A stretch of 48,908 bases of DNA from Planctomycetota bacterium (GCA_024276655.1 JAJRWU010000085.1:1-48908); one strand, 5' to 3'. Shown: positions 34,939 to 42,754, numbered from the stretch's first letter. Numbers and translations are program-made. The notes: a model not told the origin generated them from the sequence alone.

Positions 34939-36000
34939 ATGGGCCCCGACACCAAAAGCGACGCGACTTCGCCGGAAGCAGATTCCTCGCAAACGCTCGC
35001 CGACCACGAAGCGACTCAAAACGCCAGCGCATCGCCGTCGATTTCCTTCGACGAAGCTTTTCGGTCTCAGCTCCTGGAGCCGGTCCGGCAGATGCTGGCC
35101 CGCTTTGAACAGCGTTTGGAAAGCGGCCCGCCCGTTGTGGGTGAGGCCGCCGACGGCGAAGTTACAACCGATGGCGCGGCGTCGACCAGCGGCGTGGAAA
35201 ACATTCTGTCGGCTCTGGAGAGGATCGAAACGCAACTGGCGCGCATCCAACCTGAACCAAATACAAACACACACCCCGAGGATGAAGCTGCCGCGCAAAC
35301 GGCGCCGATTACCGCCCAGGAACTCAAGGTCCACCGGCATCGGGTGAAGGAATACCTGGAAGCGACGGGCAATATGATCATCAAGTTCGTGCATGAGAAA
35401 CTGAGCGAATCGCAAACCCAGTTGGCGCGGCGCGTTGCGCAGTCGACGGCGCGTTCGCAGGCGGATTTGGAACAGTTGTTGGAGAGTCGCTTCACGAAAA
35501 TCGACAACACACTCGCGCCCGAGGAAACCGACCAAGAGCCGTCTGCTTCCGATTCCGCCGAATGGGAGCGAGCGGTGCTGGGAGAGTATCTGTACGAAGA
35601 CTCGGAGTTGGTCGACCAACGGCATGAACTGATTCAAGGCGTGCTGGCCGGAAACGAAAACGCCAGGGCTTTTGCCGGCCAGTTGCTGTTGGTGCAGGCG
35701 GCCTCAAAAGGCGACCTCACCCAGCATGCCAAGGCGTTGGGCGAAGCGTTCTACCGCTGGCGCCCCAAAACAAAAGATGTCAACACTCCCATGGAGCAAG
35801 CACTGGCGGCGCTTCTGGAAAAACGGTTTGAAACCGTCAACCTGCGGAACCGTATAGAATTGGTGCGCCCCGGAGATCAATACGACCGCTTTCGTCATCA
35901 CACCGATGGCCGCGGCGTCGAGATCACGACGGTGCGGGGCTGGATCGTATTGCGAGAAAACGGCAAACCTTCGGCCAAGGCGAATGTCGATGTGGAATAA
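34939..36000 (+). CDS. GrpE-like protein, candidate exchange factor for the SrfB-like ATPase
   Basis: 353 residues. Residues 1-~130 are polar and probably disordered (Ser/Glu/Thr rich) with a helix at 38-60. Residues ~128-185 form a long charged helix (VKEYLEATGNMIIKFVHEKL), and 205-300 are helical. The last ~50 residues (IELVRPGDQYDRFRHH, then VRGWIVLRENGKPSAKANVD) follow the order of a GrpE beta domain: a 'pG..fD..~H' strand, then 'V..GW.l...~A.V.V'. GrpE is the nucleotide-exchange factor of Hsp70, so beside an ASKHA ATPase the match is suggestive. The ATG at 34939 was chosen because ggag lies 7 bases upstream; the frame is open from a TTG at 34882. It could instead be an unrelated coiled-coil protein. 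Confidence 0.6.
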   Translation: MGPDTKSDATSPEADSSQTLADHEATQNASASPSISFDEAFRSQLLEPVRQMLARFEQRLESGPPVVGEAADGEVTTDGAASTSGVENILSALERIETQLARIQPEPNTNTHPEDEAAAQTAPITAQELKVHRHRVKEYLEATGNMIIKFVHEKLSESQTQLARRVAQSTARSQADLEQLLESRFTKIDNTLAPEETDQEPSASDSAEWERAVLGEYLYEDSELVDQRHELIQGVLAGNENARAFAGQLLLVQAASKGDLTQHAKALGEAFYRWRPKTKDVNTPMEQALAALLEKRFETVNLRNRIELVRPGDQYDRFRHHTDGRGVEITTVRGWIVLRENGKPSAKANVDVE

Positions 36001-36038
36001 GACGCACTACAAGAATAGGTAACCGGTTGGTGCGCGGA

Positions 36039-36068
36039 ACAGCCCGGCATTTCCAAATGCCGGGCTGT
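36039..36068 (+). terminator. Hairpin after the GrpE-like gene
   Basis: Perfect 14-bp stem (acagcccggcattt at 36039-36052 with 36055-36068). It begins 38 bases after the stop codon and ends 51 bases before the propeller gene. There is no clear U-tract, so termination may be partial. Confidence 0.6.
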
Positions 36069-36119
36069 TAATACGGCAGTGACATTTCAGGTGGATCCTC
36101 AGGAAAGAACGCGCCGCAG

Positions 36120-37631
36120 ATGACCTACTACAAATGCACGAAATGTTCCCACATCATCGAAAACGATTTGCCGCCATTCAAATGCCAGCAGTGCGCCGCG
36201 CGAGGCAAGGGCGTTTTTATTGTTTCAGACGATCCTCCTCCACGAGTTGAAACCAGCGAAGCCCCAAGCCAAACCGAGAAAGAACAGCGTCTCGAAGAAC
36301 AGCGTCTCGAAGAACAGCGGCAGCGCGCGCAGCAAGCGCAAGCCGACCGCGAACGCAAGGAACGCGAACAGGCGGAAAAAGATCGTTTGGAACAAGTAAA
36401 ACGGGAAGAAGAGCGGCTGGAGAAACAGCGACTAGAAAAGGAGCGGCTGGAAGAGGAGAAGCGACGCGAAACGCTGAACCGGGAGCAAGCCCGGCATCCG
36501 CCATCGCGGAGAACGGTTTGGACTTACCCCGAAACCCAGGCGGCCGATGAACATCGCCCGCCGCTGCGCAATTGCCCGGCGGTTGATGGCGAAGGCCGCA
36601 TCTTTGCCTGTTTGGGAAACAAGCTTGTCGCCTTGGCGGCTGAAGGAGAGAACGTCCAAGTGCTCTGGGAATACGCCACCGGCGGCGCGATTCCCGGTTC
36701 GCCCTGCATCGGCCGCGACGAAGCGATTCGTTTTCATTCGTCCGACGGCTTCCTGCACATGGTTGATTCCTCCGGAACGCCCTGCTTCGAGCCCGTGGCG
36801 GTTGGCGAGCCGCTGGGCTGGGCGTCGCCGTTGGCCGATGAAAACAACAACACCTGGATCTGCCGCTCCGCCGGCGGCTTGTTGAAGATTGATCCCCAAG
36901 GGAAAAAAACGCCACGCCCTTTTTTGCGAGCCCGCAGCCGGCTGGACTGCACCGGATTCATCCACCAGGGCGTGCTTTATATCGGCAGTGAAAACGCCTG
37001 CATTTTCGCGGTGCGGCTATCGGGGGAACGGGGTGAAAATCTCTGGAACCACGCCCACGGCGAGGGCCGCACTGGGCGTTTCATCAATGCCGCGCTGGCT
37101 CGCACGAGCGCCGGGTTGATTATCGCCGCCAGTTGCGACGACCATCTGTATGCCTTTCATGAAAACGGCCAATTGGCCTGGAAAGAAGAAATCGAGGGGC
37201 CGATGCTGGCGGCGCCGGTCGTCGACGACGACGATTCGATTTATGTCGCGGCGTGCCTTTCCAAGCGGGGCGAAGAGGTGAGCGGCGTGCTGCTGAAAAT
37301 AGACGGCCGTTCGCATAAAATCGCCTGGCGTTATTCCGTGCAAGCGGCGATTGAATCGACGCCGGTGATCGGCGGTGATGGCGTTATTTACTTCGGTGAT
37401 AACGAAGGGTTTGTACACGCCGTCGATTCTTCCGGCCGCCAGCAGTGGCAAGATTACGTCGGCTCTCCGGTGCGTTCGGCGGGCGCCATGTTGGGCGGGG
37501 GCCGCATTGCGTTCGGTTTAGATAGCGGCGCCTTGGTCGTGCTGCGTTGTGAATCGAACGGCCTGCGAGCCAACGCCTGGCCCAAATACATGGCCGGCCA
37601 ACTGCAAACCGGGCTGGCGCCGCTCCGGTAA
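36120..37631 (+). CDS. Zinc-ribbon / coiled-coil / PQQ-type beta-propeller protein
   Basis: 503 residues in three parts. A zinc ribbon opens the protein (CTKC at 6-9, CQQC at 22-25). Residues ~50-135 are an almost purely charged Glu/Lys/Arg/Gln coiled coil with LEEQR repeats. Residues ~140-500 form a PQQ-type propeller with several WxY/AVDSSG-like blades (GDGVIYFGDNEGFVHAVDSSG is the clearest). There is no signal peptide or membrane segment, so unlike most PQQ-propeller proteins it should be cytoplasmic and is probably a protein-interaction scaffold rather than a dehydrogenase. Its zinc ribbon echoes the one in the cytoplasmic tail of the giant Ig protein, which suggests a common partner. The ribosome-binding site (aggaaag) is about 13 bases away. 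Confidence 0.78.
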   Translation: MTYYKCTKCSHIIENDLPPFKCQQCAARGKGVFIVSDDPPPRVETSEAPSQTEKEQRLEEQRLEEQRQRAQQAQADRERKEREQAEKDRLEQVKREEERLEKQRLEKERLEEEKRRETLNREQARHPPSRRTVWTYPETQAADEHRPPLRNCPAVDGEGRIFACLGNKLVALAAEGENVQVLWEYATGGAIPGSPCIGRDEAIRFHSSDGFLHMVDSSGTPCFEPVAVGEPLGWASPLADENNNTWICRSAGGLLKIDPQGKKTPRPFLRARSRLDCTGFIHQGVLYIGSENACIFAVRLSGERGENLWNHAHGEGRTGRFINAALARTSAGLIIAASCDDHLYAFHENGQLAWKEEIEGPMLAAPVVDDDDSIYVAACLSKRGEEVSGVLLKIDGRSHKIAWRYSVQAAIESTPVIGGDGVIYFGDNEGFVHAVDSSGRQQWQDYVGSPVRSAGAMLGGGRIAFGLDSGALVVLRCESNGLRANAWPKYMAGQLQTGLAPLR

Positions 37632-37726
37632 GGGAACCGTCCGGGATTTACATACCGAAGTAGCATGTTTCGTTTCTTTCGCGGAGAAAGCCGGCAATAA
37701 AAAACCGCACGGCCCTTACTGTCGTT

Positions 37727-38376
37727 CTAATCGGCCAGGGCGTTTATGGCTTCGCGAGCCGCGCGGTGGCAGACGCGAATGCGGCGTTCGACTTCCGCCA
37801 CCAATTCGTCGTCGGAAAGTTGTTTGATTTCCTCCGGCGAGAGCGGCGTTCCAAATTCGATATGAATCGGCGCGAAGCTGGGAAACCTCTGGCCCCGCGG
37901 CCAAGCTTGGTACGCGCCGTCGATCGCGACGGGCTGCAGCCAGCCTTTCCTCGGCGGGCCAGCGAGCAGAAGCCCGGTTTGAGCGAACCCACTTCGCCAT
38001 CGCGCGTGCGGGTGCCTTCGGGGAAAATGAGCACCATTTCCCCGCGTTTCAAACAACGCAGCGTTGTTTTGAGGCCGCTCATGCTGAATTTGTCGAGATC
38101 GATCGGAATGGCGTCGTAGAGTTCGATCAGCCAACGAAACGGCTTGAAGCGAAAGAGCGATGAACGGGCCAGAAAATTGAGCCGCCGCCGGCAGGTCGCC
38201 CCCATGAGGAGCACGTCAAAAAAACTCTGGTGGTTGGAGCAAACCAACACCCCGCCTTCCGCTGGCAGCGAATCCCGGCCGACGCACCGCAGGCGAAATA
38301 AACTGACGCCGACCAATCGCACCGCCAGTCCGCTCGAAGAGTAGACGATCCGCTTGAAGAGTGAACGCTGGGCCAT
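37727..38376 (-). pseudogene. plsC: 1-acylglycerol-3-phosphate acyltransferase PlsC, frameshifted
   Basis: The N-terminal two thirds from the ATG at 38376 are a good PlsC, which acylates lysophosphatidate in phospholipid synthesis. The catalytic NHQSFFD supplies H49 and D54, and FPEGTR lies at 118-123. After about residue 142 (KPGFCSLARR) this frame becomes Arg/Ser-rich nonsense. The expected C-terminus (KGWLQPVAIDGAYQAWPRG, then PIHIEFGTPLSPEEIKQL) continues in another frame down to a stop at 37727. The break lies near 37940-37955 and is best explained by a missing base. Joined, the protein would be ~216 residues, normal for PlsC. This is either a sequencing error or a recent mutation. It lies 107 bases after cmk on the same strand, a common pairing. 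Confidence 0.85.
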
Positions 38377-38483
38377 GGTGTGTTGTCTGGGGAGTGGTGT
38401 GGGAGGTAAAACGTGGCGAGGCGGGCAAGACGTTGGGAAATTTCTCGAACGATCCTCAAGGCGTATCGGCGGGAACGCTCATG

Positions 38484-39140
38484 TCAATGAGGAACGCGCT
38501 GCTGGACCAAAGCCGCCAGCCGTTGCAATACGTCTTCGCGAGAGAGGCCGTCGGTGTCGATGGCGATGGCGTCGGCGGCCTGGCAAAGCGGCCCGATGGC
38601 GCGTTCTCCATCGCGTCGGTCTCGTTCGTTCTGGGCGGCCAAAACGCGAGCCAAGGAAACCTCTTCACCTTGCTGACGCAAGTCGGCCTGTCGCCGTTGG
38701 GCGCGTACTTCCGGTGACGCCGTGAGAAAAATCTTACATTCCGCTTGAGGAAATACGATCGTTCCTTGGTCGCGGCCCTCCGTGACAAGATCGGCATACT
38801 GGCCGCCGATGGCTTGCTGCCGCCCGACAAGCAACTGGCGAACGTTGGCTTTGTCGGCCACGCAAGATACGTTTTCGGTGACTCGGCTCGTGCGAATTTC
38901 AGCCGAGACATCTTCACCGCCCAGCAGCAAACGCTCGCCCTCGAAACGAATCGAGAGACGATCCAGCAACTTTTGCAGACTTGCTTCGTCGTCGAGATCG
39001 ATGTTCGCCCGCAACGCCGCCAACGTGACCGCACGGTACATGGCGCCGGTATCTAGGAAATGAAAGCCTAGTTTTTCGGCCAACTGGCGAGCAAGCGTGC
39101 TCTTGCCGGCGCCGGCTGGTCCGTCAATGGTGACAATCAT
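38484..39140 (-). CDS. cmk: Cytidylate kinase
   Basis: Phosphorylates CMP and dCMP with ATP in the cytoplasm. 218 residues. The P-loop is GPAGAGKS (7-14), followed by the typical LDTGAMYRAVTL segment. TEGRDQGTIVFPQAECKIFL and the lid (RAQRRQADL) are also present, all as expected for the bacterial family. The ATG at 39140 overlaps the stop of the upstream esterase gene in an ATGA arrangement, so the two should be translationally coupled. The frameshifted plsC follows 107 bases downstream. Confidence 0.96.
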   Translation of the reverse strand: MIVTIDGPAGAGKSTLARQLAEKLGFHFLDTGAMYRAVTLAALRANIDLDDEASLQKLLDRLSIRFEGERLLLGGEDVSAEIRTSRVTENVSCVADKANVRQLLVGRQQAIGGQYADLVTEGRDQGTIVFPQAECKIFLTASPEVRAQRRQADLRQQGEEVSLARVLAAQNERDRRDGERAIGPLCQAADAIAIDTDGLSREDVLQRLAALVQQRVPH

Positions 39141-40039
39141 GGAATGAACTTCTGTTGTTTGAGCCACTCCAGCGATTGCTTTTGCCAGGCGTCCCACATC
39201 GGTCCTTGATATCCGTTGAGGCCATGGCCGCCGGAAGGCAGACTCAGATATTTCGACGCCACGCCGTGGGCCAACAACGCTTCATGAAAGACCTTGCTGT
39301 TTTCCGGGGAAACGGCGCGGTCGTCTTGTGCGTGCGCCAGAAAGGCGGGCGGCGTGCGACGGCTGACTTGCTTCTCATTCGAGAAAAACGCCACCAGTTC
39401 GGCTGTTGGTTCTTTGCCCAGCAAACGGTTTCGCGAACCTCCATGGGTCAGCTTCCCCATCGAAATGACGGGGTACACCAACACCATGAAATCGGGGCGG
39501 CAGCTCACTCCTTCAAGTGGGTCGGACGATTTGAAGCGTCCGTAATCGAAATGCACGCCAGCGGTGGCCGCCAAATGGCCACCCGCCGAAAAGCCCATGA
39601 TGCCGATCCGATTCTTAGCAAGGCCCCACTGCTTGGCGTTGGCTCGCATCATTCGGATCGCGCGTTGGGCGTCAAGCAGCGGCACGTAGGGCCGACCGGC
39701 CGGCAGGCGATATTCCAACACCGCGCCGGTCACGCCATGACGATTGAGCCACATGGCGATGCCATGCCCTTCGCCGCCGGTAACCAAGCCGCCGTAACCG
39801 CCGCCGGGGCAAATCACGATGGCGGCGCCGTTCGCATGTTCTGGGCGATGAACCGTGAGCCAGGCGTCCGCCTGTTCGGTTTTGCCATCGCCCAAGGGCG
39901 CCCGCCCATTCCAGAGGGAGACGCGCAGGGGTTGATTCGCCTCGCCGGCGGCCTGCGTTTGTTCGGCGCTGGCAGCCGCGAAAATAAGAACGAGCATCAA
40001 CATGCGTGCGGTCGGAGGCGCGATCAGGGTAGATTTCAT
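39137..40039 (-). CDS. Secreted alpha/beta hydrolase (esterase/acetylxylan-esterase type)
   Basis: 300 residues with a signal peptide (LMLVLIFAAASAEQTQA, ending near residue 30). The hydrolase has the oxyanion motif CPGGGYGGL, the nucleophile GFSAGGH, and C-terminal Asp (AQDDRAV) and His (GGHGLNGY) positions, so the catalytic triad looks complete. It belongs to the BD-FAE/acetyl-esterase-like group that is abundant in planctomycetes and often removes acetyl groups from plant or algal polysaccharide. The ATG at 40039 follows ggagg by 6 bases; a longer frame from 40405 is unsupported. Its stop overlaps the cmk start, an odd pairing of a secreted esterase with a nucleotide kinase. Confidence 0.87.
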   Translation of the reverse strand: MKSTLIAPPTARMLMLVLIFAAASAEQTQAAGEANQPLRVSLWNGRAPLGDGKTEQADAWLTVHRPEHANGAAIVICPGGGYGGLVTGGEGHGIAMWLNRHGVTGAVLEYRLPAGRPYVPLLDAQRAIRMMRANAKQWGLAKNRIGIMGFSAGGHLAATAGVHFDYGRFKSSDPLEGVSCRPDFMVLVYPVISMGKLTHGGSRNRLLGKEPTAELVAFFSNEKQVSRRTPPAFLAHAQDDRAVSPENSKVFHEALLAHGVASKYLSLPSGGHGLNGYQGPMWDAWQKQSLEWLKQQKFIP

Positions 40040-40138
40040 CAACGCCTCCGGAAAACAGTTCATCATAAATTCAATCGTTCCAAAGTTGGGCCAAATTCCG
40101 TTGGTCGCGGTGTGCATCGTGCGGGAGACAAGCGTCGC

Positions 40139-40187
40139 CTTTCGCTCCTTGAAAGTAGCGTTTTTCGTTTCTTTCAAGGAGCGAAAG
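40139..40187. repeat. 17-bp perfect inverted repeat upstream of the esterase gene
   Basis: Arms ctttcgctccttgaaag (40139-40155) and ctttcaaggagcgaaag (40171-40187), 15-base loop. A related stretch occurs at ~37660-37715 (tttcgtttctttc, then ggagaaag and caataaaaaaccgc). There is no U-tract in the direction of transcription, so it is not a simple terminator. It may act in the leader of the esterase-cmk mRNA or be a mobile repeat. Confidence 0.65.
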
Positions 40188-40316
40188 ACGACAATAAAAA
40201 ACTGCCCGACCCTCAGCATAGACCCGGCAGGGGTTGTATTCCACAGCCATTTACCAAGCTGCGATCGCGCCGCGTGTTTTCCGTGCTCTCGGTGGCGGAT
40301 ATTTTCCACATGTTGC

Positions 40317-41720
40317 TCACGAAGAACGATCGCGGCGGGCGGCCGATTTTCGCTCGCGGTGGCTGGTTTCCGCTCGGGTGAGCAGGCCCCAATCGAGCGC
40401 CTCATCTTGACAATACTGCTTGCCGAGCGTCAAGGCGGTGGCCGCCTTGGCCAGTTCGTATCCCAGATAAAACGCGTGCTCGGGCGAAATGCTCGTTGGG
40501 TCGTCGGCCAGCAGTTGCTCGAATAGCGGGAAAGGATCGTCTCCCGCAAGATGGAACTGTCGGCCGACGACATGCAGTTCGCCGTTCTCCGCAAAAATGC
40601 GAACGTTATTGTCCTTGATCTGCTCAGCCAGCCGCTCAAGTTGCGCGGCGCCTTGCTCATAGATGCGGTCGTCGCGGAGCATCAGCAGGCGGGCGTCCAG
40701 CCGTTTGGGCGGCACGCGGTTGGTCACCGAAAACCAAGCCAACCTGCGGGCCACATCACACTCGCGCACACTCGTTTTCGCCCAGGAAATGACTTGCGTG
40801 GTCAGCACGCTGCGCACGCCGATCTCCTGGCAATAGGCCAGCAGCAAAGTATTCACGCCGGCGGAATCGACATCGGTCAGTTCGGTCAGATTGCCCACGC
40901 CCATCATCATTTCGGCGTCGGGATACTTTTGGCGTGTTCGCCAATAACGCTGCAAACTGGCGGCGAAACCAAACCCGATCGGCTCCAAAATAGGATCGAT
41001 ACGCAGCGGGACATTCCGCGCCGCCAACCACGCGACCGTCGCTTCCAATCCGCCCAGCGTGGCGATGTCGTCGGGAATCGCGACCACCTCGCAGCCCCAA
41101 TCGGGCGCGGCATGCCGATTGCTGCTATTGACCGAAAGCACCAGTTCGGCGCCGGCGGCGGTGGCCTGTTGCACTTCGACGGCATCGAAACTATCGATCG
41201 ACACCCGCAAACCCGCATCGCACAGCGCCCGCACGCACTGGCCCACTCCCGACCAACGCTGGCCGGGAATACAACCGAGATCGATCACGTCGGCGCCATC
41301 GGCGCGAAGTTGTTGCGATACTTTCAGAATCGACGCCAACGGCAATTTCGGCGCATGGTTAATTTCGGCGATGATTTCGATATCATGGTCGCCGTATTCT
41401 TCGTTTGTCGCGGCGCCTTGGCCAAAAAAGTCGGGCAGTTGCCGAAGTTCGGTCGGTCCTCGTTCAACCAAAAGACCGCTGGCGGCGGCGATACATTGCA
41501 GTTCGCCCTGGCAGTATCCCGGCAGAAAAATGTGGGTGGCTTCGTCAGGGGGAGCGATGCGGCGGGCGATCCAATCGGTGCTCATCAGCGCCGCGACGGT
41601 AATCGGCATGACTTGAACCGTGTGTTCAAAATCGACCTGCGGCGCCAGATCATTCAGCACCGCCCGCAAGGCGTGTTCGGCCAATCTGCCGGTGACGAAA
41701 TGGATGTGTTTTTTCGTCAT
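40317..41720 (-). CDS. DUF6513 / dihydropteroate synthase-related protein
   Basis: 467 residues. The N-terminal ~110 residues are the DUF6513-type domain (HFVTGRLAEHALRAVL). Residues ~135-400 form a TIM-barrel related to dihydropteroate synthase (ADVIDLGCIPG, SIDSFDAVEVQQATAAGAELVLSVNS). This family occurs with tetrahydromethanopterin-linked C1 metabolism in methanogens, methylotrophs and planctomycetes, and is thought to act in pterin cofactor synthesis. The start at 41720 shares one base with the stop of the SDR gene (TGATG), which implies coupled translation. A longer frame to 41942 lies inside the SDR gene and is rejected. No other methanopterin gene is in the window. Confidence 0.85.
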   Translation of the reverse strand: MTKKHIHFVTGRLAEHALRAVLNDLAPQVDFEHTVQVMPITVAALMSTDWIARRIAPPDEATHIFLPGYCQGELQCIAAASGLLVERGPTELRQLPDFFGQGAATNEEYGDHDIEIIAEINHAPKLPLASILKVSQQLRADGADVIDLGCIPGQRWSGVGQCVRALCDAGLRVSIDSFDAVEVQQATAAGAELVLSVNSSNRHAAPDWGCEVVAIPDDIATLGGLEATVAWLAARNVPLRIDPILEPIGFGFAASLQRYWRTRQKYPDAEMMMGVGNLTELTDVDSAGVNTLLLAYCQEIGVRSVLTTQVISWAKTSVRECDVARRLAWFSVTNRVPPKRLDARLLMLRDDRIYEQGAAQLERLAEQIKDNNVRIFAENGELHVVGRQFHLAGDDPFPLFEQLLADDPTSISPEHAFYLGYELAKAATALTLGKQYCQDEALDWGLLTRAETSHRERKSAARRDRSS

Positions 41721-42538
41721 CACTCTTTTTTCGCCGCCGCTTCGCTGCGAAAGCCGCCGTTGACCGGCAGCACATGCGCGTTGATAAACTCGGCGTTTTT
41801 CGAGGCCAAAAAGACCGCCGCCCGGGCCACGTCTTCCGGCTGGCCCCAACGCCGCAATAGCGATTCGCTCTCGGCGCGGTCTCGCCAATAGGCCGACGAC
41901 CGAGCCGCCCAAGACGTCGCGATCCAGCCCGGCGCCAAACAATTCACACGCACCCGCGGCGCAAGCGACATCGCTAGACTGCGGCTAAAAGCCATCACGG
42001 CGCCCTTGATCGCGGCAAACATTTCTCCGCTATCGCCGCCCATGCCGCGCTCGGCCTGATCCCAACCCATGTTCAATAACAAGGGGACCGCCGCGACGTT
42101 GTTTTGCCGCTGCATGTTGGCGCCCGCCCGCCGCGACAAACGCACGGTCGCCTCCACGTCGACGCGCCACAGCAATTCCAGTTTTTCCTCGAACGTGAGT
42201 TCGGCCGCTGGGCCGGTGAGCACATCGGCGCCGGCGTTGTTCACCCACACGGCAATCGTTTCGCGCCACTCCCAGGCTTGTTCGAGTAGCTCGTCTTGCC
42301 GGGAATGCCGGCTCAAATCGGCCAAATAGGTTTTCGTCTGGCCTCCTGCTTCTCGAACCTCCGCCGCGACGCGATCCAGCCCCTCTTCATTGGACCGCGC
42401 ATGCAGGAAGACATCGCACCCGGCCAGCGCAAACTCTCGCGCAATGGCCGCGCCAATACCGCTCGAAGCGCCAGTAACGACCACGCATTTTTTTGTTTGC
42501 GTCGCGGCGCCGCATTCCCCAGGATTTGTTTCGGTCAT
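41720..42538 (-). CDS. SDR-family protein lacking catalytic Ser and Tyr
   Basis: 272 residues with a classical short-chain dehydrogenase fold. The dinucleotide loop is TGASSGIG (22-29), NNAG lies at 100-103, and the C-terminal VNCLAPGWIATSWAA and VFLASKNAEFINAHVLPVNGG are typical. The active-site YxxxK is FxxxK here (F174, K178), and the usual NxSS strand reads LNMGWDQ, so both the Tyr and the Ser of the triad are missing. It may be a non-catalytic or re-tooled member. Its stop overlaps the DUF6513 start by one base, so the pair should be made together; a pteridine-reductase-like role is possible but the changed site argues for caution. A ccacagag repeat lies upstream. Confidence 0.85.
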   Translation of the reverse strand: MTETNPGECGAATQTKKCVVVTGASSGIGAAIAREFALAGCDVFLHARSNEEGLDRVAAEVREAGGQTKTYLADLSRHSRQDELLEQAWEWRETIAVWVNNAGADVLTGPAAELTFEEKLELLWRVDVEATVRLSRRAGANMQRQNNVAAVPLLLNMGWDQAERGMGGDSGEMFAAIKGAVMAFSRSLAMSLAPRVRVNCLAPGWIATSWAARSSAYWRDRAESESLLRRWGQPEDVARAAVFLASKNAEFINAHVLPVNGGFRSEAAAKKE

Positions 42539-42647
42539 ACTTTCAGCAAGGTCGTAAAAACTTGTTTTCTCAACCAGTCTCTTTCGGCATTATCGTTTTG
42601 AAACGCCAGTGAGTTCTGACCGCCCAATCAAACCATGCCATGAATAA

Positions 42648-42754
42648 ACCACAGAGAGCACCGAGACCACAGAGTTTAATGCGGCGGGCGCTGTCTTCAG
42701 TTCATGGCGTGCCGGCGTCCTCTTTTTCTCTGTGGCCTCGGTGCTCTCCGCGGT
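42648..42754. repeat. ccacagag-type inverted repeat, family 5, copy B
   Basis: 27-bp arms at 42648-42674 and 42728-42754 pair with three mismatches. The left arm begins accacagagagcaccgag. The core contains cagttcatggcgtgccggcg. It lies between the SDR gene start and the end of the FG-GAP gene. A looser relative is at 34445-34772. Confidence 0.8.

Noticed and set aside
40317..41942. Longer DUF6513 protein starting at 41942
   Set aside because: The extra 74 residues lie inside the SDR gene and are Arg/Gly-rich; the TGATG junction at 41720 is the natural start.
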